A stretch of 18,556 bases of DNA from Prevotellaceae bacterium UBA6974. Its GTDB lineage: Bacteria; Bacteroidota; Bacteroidia; Bacteroidales; Bacteroidaceae. The stretch spans positions 1 to 18,556 of the forward strand of contig DJYQ01000013.1 in the NCBI GenBank assembly GCA_002450165.1, written 5' to 3'. This document shows positions 14,468 to 18,556 of the stretch, one piece after another; the first letter of the stretch is position 1, and each line of letters starts with the position of its first letter. The notes below the pieces were generated by a model. That model was not told the DNA's origin, searched no databases, and saw nothing but the letters and a program-made list of their open reading frames with translations. The position numbers and the translations under genes are program-made.

Positions 14468-15055
14468 ATGAAGAGAGGGGTGCTCTATTACATTCTTGTT
14501 TTGTTTGCTTTAGTTTCATACGGCCAAAGTGTCGAGACTAGTGAGATAGACTCATGTGGAGTGTGTCACGTTAAAACTTCGTCCAGGTCTTTTGTTATAG
14601 GAAATAAAAAGTTTGATACTGGTCTGTTCTGTTTGGCGGATAATTCCAAGTCATGGGCCATTGTAATGTTACCTAATGAGAAATTCTCTACAGACGTTGA
14701 AATGCTGATGCGGCTTGGTAACGATGAACTGATACATCTGCATGCTTTCAGAATAGAAGGAAAGATTCAAAAAAAAGGATATATCAGTTATGTATATGGC
14801 GACATTATATGGACCGAGCCATATAACCACGAGGAAAAATATACAAAATTGTACTTTTATGTTACGGAAGAGCAGCTGGACAAGATAAAAAAAAGTGGAA
14901 TCAGAAAACTCAGGATATCTGATGGCTCAAAGTTTTATGATAAGAAGTTTGGCTTTAATGAATTAGGATTATACTTGGAGAAATGCTATCATCTGATTAA
15001 TTCTAATTTGAAACAATTAAGGCAAGAAAGAAAAGAGATTTCCGAAGGATTTTAG
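14468..15055 (+). CDS. Secreted hypothetical protein with CxxCH motif
   Basis: I do not recognise this 195-residue protein. It has a clear signal peptide (MKRGVLYYILVLFALVSYG, cleavage expected near residue 19-20, giving QSVET) and no further membrane helix. Shortly after cleavage stands C30-G-V-C33-H34, which formally is a heme c attachment motif, but the rest does not look like a cytochrome. The body alternates charged and hydrophobic residues in a β-rich manner, and the C-terminal part (VTEEQLDKIKKSGIRKLRIS) resembles a recurring unnamed segment of secreted Bacteroidota proteins. Codon use is AT-rich, unlike the genes at 8.8-13.8 kb. It has its own promoter and lies 137 bases upstream of another orphan gene on the same strand. 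Confidence 0.8.
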   Translation: MKRGVLYYILVLFALVSYGQSVETSEIDSCGVCHVKTSSRSFVIGNKKFDTGLFCLADNSKSWAIVMLPNEKFSTDVEMLMRLGNDELIHLHAFRIEGKIQKKGYISYVYGDIIWTEPYNHEEKYTKLYFYVTEEQLDKIKKSGIRKLRISDGSKFYDKKFGFNELGLYLEKCYHLINSNLKQLRQERKEISEGF

Positions 15056-15074
15056 TATATGTGCAGACAACCTA

Positions 15075-15176
15075 ATGTTAGGTCCGTTAGGGATTGTCAT
15101 GGGCCTTATCAACCGTAATGTTACAGGTACGACAGTATTTGATATTCATTTCATAGGAACGCTCAAAATTAACTGA
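15075..15176 (+). other. Possible 33-residue ORF or gene remnant in the gap between the two orphan genes
   Basis: The 137-base gap between the two orphan genes contains ATG...TGA coding a peptide that starts MLGPLGIVMGLINRN and ends in a β-strand-like stretch, TVFDIHFIGTLKIN. It reads more like the end of a larger protein than a free peptide. The frame is open only back to 15021, so no full gene exists. It could be a remnant, a small peptide or chance. Confidence 0.2.
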
Positions 15177-15192
15177 CAATCATGATTAAACT

Positions 15193-16014
15193 ATGGAACG
15201 AATAATATTGTACATATTAGGTTTTATCTTCGTAATAATAGCAACACCTTTTTTAGTAGCTTATGCTCTACTTTTTGGAGGGGGATGTGATTCTTATTTT
15301 AGGACTGAAGTCAATGACGATTTTTTTGGCGTGTATTGTCCGAATGGGAGAGATTTGATATTTGAAACACCTGACAGTTGTCTTACCTGTAAGGACCTCC
15401 TGATGGATCCAAGCAGGATGTATAATATCACACCATATAGTATTGAGCACGGTAAGGATACTGTAACCATTTGGATGTCTAATGACTCCATCTTTCGATA
15501 CAACCAATGGCGCCCTTTGTTCGTGCATCGCACCAACGGCAGGATTGATACGCTATGTTCCACCGGTCTCTCCCGTATGTATGTCGGTTATATCTCAAGA
15601 GAGTATAAGGATGACAACTGGCTAATTGTGGAAAGCAAGCAGCCGGACAAGATTCTGGGAAACACGCATTTGGTGGACAAGAGGGCCATAAATTACAAGG
15701 GGCGCTCTATGAATGACTATGACTATGAGGGTCAGTATATTGTCTTCAACAGCAAACTGTCCGATTATTGGATAGCCAGCAGGCACAGTCCGGATTTGTA
15801 CGGCCCAATGAATATAAAGGAACTGAAAAGGGTTGGGACATCGTTGGGGATAGAGTTTCCGATAACATTGGAGAGCAATATAGATTGGAAAGTCTGCCCA
15901 GATATTAATGGCACAGATGTCAGCGAGCAATATAAAGATCCAAACAGGCGTAAGTCCATTATTGACTGGTATCACTGGTTTTTTACCCGAAGGCCCGACA
16001 GGGTGATAAAGTAA
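15193..16014 (+). CDS. Hypothetical membrane-anchored protein
   Basis: I do not recognise this 273-residue protein. It starts with one long hydrophobic helix (about residues 4-30, ILYILGFIFVIIATPFLVAYAL). This is followed by a soluble domain rich in aromatic residues (for example IWMSNDSIFRYNQWRPLF, MYVGYISREYKDDNWLIV, YEGQYIVFNSKLSDYWIA) and ends WYHWFFTRRPDRVIK. Four cysteines (near 33, 49, 63 and 66, the last two as CLTC) lie soon after the helix. The topology suggests an anchored periplasmic domain, or a cytoplasmic one if the helix inserts the other way. It is AT-rich like the upstream orphan, with which it may form a unit, and it ends 26 bases before a strong hairpin terminator. Confidence 0.75.
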   Translation: MERIILYILGFIFVIIATPFLVAYALLFGGGCDSYFRTEVNDDFFGVYCPNGRDLIFETPDSCLTCKDLLMDPSRMYNITPYSIEHGKDTVTIWMSNDSIFRYNQWRPLFVHRTNGRIDTLCSTGLSRMYVGYISREYKDDNWLIVESKQPDKILGNTHLVDKRAINYKGRSMNDYDYEGQYIVFNSKLSDYWIASRHSPDLYGPMNIKELKRVGTSLGIEFPITLESNIDWKVCPDINGTDVSEQYKDPNRRKSIIDWYHWFFTRRPDRVIK

Positions 16015-16040
16015 ATGTCGTTTTCTTGATATTGTACGAA

Positions 16041-16075
16041 AAAAGCGTGAACCCTGGTCGGGAATTCACGCTTTT
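16041..16075. terminator. Bidirectional terminator between convergent genes
   Basis: An 11-bp perfect stem (AAAAGCGTGAA 16041-16051 with TTCACGCTTTT 16065-16075), with an inner CCC/GGG pairing in the loop, sits between the orphan gene (plus) and the 76-residue gene (minus). The A/T ends serve as U-tracts in both directions. The same left arm and loop start (AAAGCGTGAACCCTG) recur at 17051. Confidence 0.85.
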
Positions 16076-16124
16076 GATATTACCGTCGGCACGGTTGGTG
16101 AGCCGTATTGATCTCACCCTGCCA

Positions 16125-16355
16125 TTATAGAAGCTCGCAAATCCTGTCTTCTCTGATGACTTTGGGTGCCGCCTTTCCTGCCAGTATCAAAACCTTTTTG
16201 CCATTCCTATAGATATGGAGCTGACGCGACCGGACAACAGCCGTGATTTCGGGATCGTCTTCCATGGCTTGCAAAAGGTGATGATATGCTCCGTCCTCGT
16301 CAAAAAGTTTCTTCTGAAGATGTGAGCACATATTGGTCGTATCAATCTTTATCAT
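16125..16355 (-). CDS. Small hypothetical protein, possibly a truncated larger protein
   Basis: A 76-residue protein. The segment HLQKKLFDEDGAYHHLLQAM, followed by a polar stretch and RQLHIYRNGKKVLIL, resembles, as far as I can recall, the N-terminal pattern of longer Bacteroidota proteins (some annotated as PGN_0703-like nucleases) in which IYYRGG is followed by a much longer domain. Here the protein ends 25 residues later with KAAPKVIREDRICELL, so it may be a stand-alone domain or a stump. A good -7 element lies just upstream, inside the end of the PPOX remnant. Nothing shows a function. Confidence 0.5.
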   Translation of the reverse strand: MIKIDTTNMCSHLQKKLFDEDGAYHHLLQAMEDDPEITAVVRSRQLHIYRNGKKVLILAGKAAPKVIREDRICELL

Positions 16356-16369
16356 ACCTTATCTCTAGA

Positions 16370-16377
16370 CAAAACTA
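16370..16377 (-). promoter_or_regulatory. -7 element before the 76-residue gene
   Basis: TAGTTTTG on the minus strand fits TAnnTTTG exactly, 15 bases before the start codon, which would give a very short leader. It overlaps the stop codon of the PPOX remnant, so it may have arisen by the same rearrangement or be fortuitous. Confidence 0.35.
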
Positions 16378-16491
16378 CTGATTAGGCCCAGAATGGCCAG
16401 TCCTCCCTGCCGTTGCCTTCTGCAAAATCGCTATGTTCTCCTCGTTGGAAAGTTGCTGCCTGTGACGGCGCATAGCTCTGAAATTACTCAT
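16375..16491 (-). pseudogene. Remnant of a pyridoxamine-5'-phosphate-oxidase-like (PPOX) gene
   Basis: A minus-strand ORF of 38 codons starts with an ATG that overlaps the SMR stop codon (ATGA). It encodes RAMRRHRQQLSNEENIAILQ followed by KATAG, which closely matches the N-terminus of PPOX-family flavin-binding proteins (MRR...QxLSxEExxxILxxATxGVLA). After KATAG the frame shifts: one base out of phase the sequence continues GLAILG, as the family does, then both frames close within 15 codons. About three quarters of the gene, including the flavin-binding barrel, is missing. The coupling shows an original SMR-PPOX operon now broken by a frameshift and deletion. Confidence 0.72.
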
Positions 16492-16814
16492 GATGAAACG
16501 GTTTTAAGTCCAACAATTGAGGCAATTAGTGTTGTCAGGAAGAACAGTCGCCAGAATGTGGCAGGTTCTTTGAAGATGAAGATGCCGACAAGCACGGCTC
16601 CAACAGCTCCGATGCCTGTCCACACAGCGTATGCCGTACCAAGTGGCAGTGTCTGCGTAGCTTTTGCCAACAGAATAGCACTGAGGATGTAGAACACCCC
16701 AAAAGACACCATCCACGTCCACCAGGCTGCCCCCTCAACGCCTTTGGCCCGTCCGAGACAGTAGGTGAATGCAACCTCACACAATCCTGCGAAAAATAAG
16801 ATAATCCAGTTCAT
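16488..16814 (-). CDS. sugE: SMR-family exporter, Gdx/SugE type (guanidinium exporter candidate)
   Basis: With the ATG at 16814 the protein is 108 residues with four membrane helices. It starts MNWIILFFAGLCEVAF, with G10 and E13 at the positions used by SMR transporters for proton and substrate binding. LPLGTAYAVWTGIGAVGAVL (57-76) and FKEPATFWRLFF (81-92) are hallmarks of the Gdx/SugE branch rather than the EmrE drug-export branch; Gdx members export guanidinium in exchange for protons. Two upstream in-frame ATGs (16826 and 16835) would add MGFMDYF, which is not typical of the family. Upstream lies a structured leader with its own promoter; downstream, overlapping by four bases, is a PPOX-like remnant. 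Confidence 0.88.
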   Translation of the reverse strand: MNWIILFFAGLCEVAFTYCLGRAKGVEGAAWWTWMVSFGVFYILSAILLAKATQTLPLGTAYAVWTGIGAVGAVLVGIFIFKEPATFWRLFFLTTLIASIVGLKTVSS

Positions 16815-16835
16815 AAAATAATCCATGAAGCCCAT

Positions 16836-16889
16836 TTGCCTTACGCCGCACCCACGTTTGGCGTGGGTAGCTCAAACCTTCTAGGGCAA
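16836..16889 (-). ncRNA. Structured 5' leader of the SMR gene, candidate cis-regulatory RNA
   Basis: On the minus strand the leader folds as an outer stem TTGCC (16885-16889) with GGCAA (16836-16840) enclosing a 7-bp hairpin ACCCACG/CGTGGGT (16862-16868 with 16850-16856, loop CCAAA). The single-stranded parts are CTAGAAGGTTTGAGCT and GCGGCGTAA. A second, exclusive pairing, ACGCC (16860-16864) with GGCGT (16843-16847), would open the hairpin. Predicted transcription begins at or just before the outer stem. Gdx genes are often controlled by guanidine riboswitches, but I do not recognise the consensus of any guanidine class that I can recall here. Confidence 0.4.
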
Positions 16890-16891
16890 TG

Positions 16892-16899
16892 CAAATATA
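16892..16899 (-). promoter_or_regulatory. -7 element for the SMR gene
   Basis: TATATTTG on the minus strand fits TAnnTTTG exactly and places transcription start near 16885, so the leader to the 16814 start codon is about 70 bases. No clear -33 TTTG. The rest of the gap to the terminator (16900-17050) is AT-rich and shows no supported gene. Confidence 0.55.
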
Positions 16900-17050
16900 C
16901 AAAATAAATCCCGAAGCATGAGTGTTTTGCCTTGGGAGTTATTGTTTCTTTTTAAGATGTGAATGTGGACAAGAAAAACAGCTATGTTTACGAATTGACG
17001 AATAATAACAACGGTAGTTTATTTGTGCCAACTTCTATTATTGCCACAAA

Positions 17051-17082
17051 AAAGCGTGAACCCTGTATTGGATTCACGCTTT
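17051..17082 (-). terminator. Terminator of the acyl-CoA dehydrogenase gene
   Basis: A 10-bp stem AAAGCGTGAA/TTCACGCTTT, 22 bases after the dehydrogenase stop, is followed on the minus strand by TTT. The arms and loop start match the terminator at 16041-16075. Confidence 0.8.
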
Positions 17083-17104
17083 CTTGTTTTAAATACCGTT
17101 GCTA

Positions 17105-18556
17105 CTACGCTGTGCGGTATGGCTCACAGCCCTGGGAAACGACGTTGCTGATGAATGTGGCGTGCTTGCTGACGTCGGCCTCGGCATGGTTCAGATACAG
17201 GGCCAGGCTCTGGGCAAAGAGGGTTTCGTCCTTTGCCGCATTCTGCAACAGCAGGTGGGACATGATGACGTCTGCTGCCATCTCGTACAGATGGCGTGCG
17301 CACAGGTCAAGCACCTCTTGGTTCTCGGTTTCCTTGACTGCTGCGGTGGCTGCGTTGAACTTTTCCGCCATTGCCCGGACGCGACCAAGGCTGGCAGCAT
17401 CGGCAACACCTTCGGCCTGCTGCTCGTAATCGGCTATGACGCTTGCATACATGCCGTTGGTTACGTAGCGGATTGCTGCTACGGTCTGCAGCTGGGTCGT
17501 ACCCTCGTATATGCTGGTAATGCGGGCATCGCGGTAGATGCGCTGACAGGCATATTCCAGCATGAAGCCGCTGCCTCCGTGTACCTGGATGCAGTCGTAT
17601 GCATTCTGGTTGCAGTATTCGCTGTTCATGCCCTTGGCAAGCGGGGTGAAGGAGTCGGCGAGCTTCTGGTATTTCTTCAGTTCCTGACGCTCCTCGGCAC
17701 TGAGCTTGCGTTCGCGTGCAATATCCTCCAGGGCCTTGTAGATATCTACATATCGTGCTGTCTGGTACAGCAGGGCACGGCCGGCATCCAGCTTGCAACG
17801 GATATTGCTTATCATTTCCTGAACAGCGGGGAACTCTATAATAGCCCTGCCGAACTGCTTGCGGTCACGGGCATAGGAAACTGCCTCGTTGTATGCGGCC
17901 TGCGACAGTCCCACGCTTTGTGCGGCTATGCCCAGGCGTGCGCCGTTCATCAGTGACATGACGTATTTGATGAGTCCAAGCTTGCGTTCGCCGCACAGCT
18001 GGCACTTGGCGTTCTTGTAAACGAGCTCGCATGTGGGCGAGCCGTGGATGCCCAGCTTGTTCTCGATACGACGGACATCGACGCCGCCGTCACGCTTGTC
18101 GTAGATGAACATGGACAGACCGCGACCGTCGCGTGTGCCTGCCTCGCTGCGGGCAAGGACCAGATGGATGTCGCTGTCGCCATTGGTGATGAAGCGCTTG
18201 GTGCCGTTCAGTCGCCAGCAGTCGTTCTCCTGGTCGTACGTGGCACGGAGCATGACGCTCTGCAGGTCCGACCCTGCATCGGGCTCGGTGAGGTCCATGG
18301 ACATTGTCTCGCCGGCACAGACACGGGGGATGTACTTCTGCCGCTGCTCCTCGCTGCCAAAGCAGTACAGCGTCTCGATGCAGTCTTGCAAGGACCATAT
18401 ATTCTCGAATCCCGCATCGGCTGTCGAAACCATCTCGTTGGCTGCTGTATATACGGTTACCGGTATGTTCAGACCGTTGTAGCGACGTGGCATGGTTACG
18501 CCGTTTAGACCTGCCTGAATCATTGTCTGCAGGTTCTGGTATGTCTTTTCGGCATA
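17105..18556 (-). CDS. Acyl-CoA dehydrogenase (partial, N-terminus outside window)
   Basis: The frame is open to the right edge, so the start lies beyond 18556; 483 residues are visible. The FAD-binding middle domain shows TEPDAGSDLQS and WRLNGTKRFITNGD. The C-terminal helical domain shows MNGARLGIAAQSVGLSQAAY, then YARDRKQFG, then QVHGGSGFMLEY and IYRDARITSIYEGTTQLQ. The last places the catalytic glutamate in YEGT, as in short- and medium-chain acyl-CoA dehydrogenases. A long insertion (ALEDIARERKLSAEERQELKKYQK) and an extra C-terminal helical extension of about 110 residues after the catalytic loop make it one of the longer, Bacteroidota-type enzymes. It oxidises acyl-CoA to enoyl-CoA and passes electrons to electron transfer flavoprotein; ETF genes are commonly adjacent but are not in view. 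A terminator follows. Confidence 0.93.
   Translation of the reverse strand, partial: YAEKTYQNLQTMIQAGLNGVTMPRRYNGLNIPVTVYTAANEMVSTADAGFENIWSLQDCIETLYCFGSEEQRQKYIPRVCAGETMSMDLTEPDAGSDLQSVMLRATYDQENDCWRLNGTKRFITNGDSDIHLVLARSEAGTRDGRGLSMFIYDKRDGGVDVRRIENKLGIHGSPTCELVYKNAKCQLCGERKLGLIKYVMSLMNGARLGIAAQSVGLSQAAYNEAVSYARDRKQFGRAIIEFPAVQEMISNIRCKLDAGRALLYQTARYVDIYKALEDIARERKLSAEERQELKKYQKLADSFTPLAKGMNSEYCNQNAYDCIQVHGGSGFMLEYACQRIYRDARITSIYEGTTQLQTVAAIRYVTNGMYASVIADYEQQAEGVADAASLGRVRAMAEKFNAATAAVKETENQEVLDLCARHLYEMAADVIMSHLLLQNAAKDETLFAQSLALYLNHAEADVSKHATFISNVVSQGCEPYRTA

Noticed and set aside
16836..16889. SMR leader as a preQ1, TPP or known guanidine-I/II/III riboswitch
   Set aside because: The conserved bases of those classes, as I recall them, are not found; only a general likeness of short motifs (CTAG, GGTT) is seen.
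16959..17956. Plus-strand frames of 156 and 285 codons across the dehydrogenase
   Set aside because: They run over the terminator hairpin and the antisense of a clear acyl-CoA dehydrogenase; shadows.

Overview
The window looks like Bacteroidota chromosome, order Bacteroidales. The 5' end of a 16S rRNA gene at the left edge has a Bacteroidales-type start. Several genes are preceded by the Bacteroidota -7 promoter element (TAnnTTTG). The gene families (GIN-domain lipoprotein, HU-related protein with a low-complexity tail, NhaC, POT and Gdx types) also fit. I cannot fix the genus; something near Prevotellaceae is plausible.

Left part (1-5.6 kb, all minus strand): an rRNA operon reads out of the window to the left. 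Behind it lie an M48 metalloprotease and a decayed MacB/LolD-type ABC exporter. The exporter ATPase has an in-frame amber codon and a frameshift, and its permease is cut off near its middle, where the protease ORF begins. Next come a GIN-domain lipoprotein, a YtrA-type GntR regulator and an intact two-gene ABC transporter. Two intergenic gaps here carry degenerate repeats with a period of 7 bases.

Middle part (5.7-13.2 kb): a translationally coupled POT peptide transporter and NhaC antiporter (minus) are divergent from a SulP anion transporter (plus). The SulP gene is followed by an acyltransferase-3 membrane protein and an EptA/MCR-type phosphoethanolamine transferase, which overlap and probably decorate surface lipids or glycans. 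This stretch is GC-richer. It ends in two GC-rich palindromic repeats between convergent genes.

Right part (13.2-18.6 kb): an HU-related protein with an acidic tail and a small HTH/AT-hook protein (both minus) are separated by six tandem 22-bp units, each containing a GACC-NN-GGTC-like dyad. Two AT-rich orphan genes follow on the plus strand, one secreted with a CxxCH motif and one with a single membrane anchor. They end at a strong hairpin. Beyond it, on the minus strand, are a Gdx/SugE-type SMR exporter with a structured leader, a 38-codon remnant of a pyridoxamine-phosphate-oxidase-like gene coupled to it by an ATGA overlap, and a 76-residue orphan. The window closes with an acyl-CoA dehydrogenase that runs off the right edge.

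The items most worth checking are the iteron array between the two DNA-binding protein genes, the SMR leader RNA, the cryptic PPOX remnant and the multiply broken ABC exporter. I did not find a complete, clearly new multi-gene defence or biosynthetic system.
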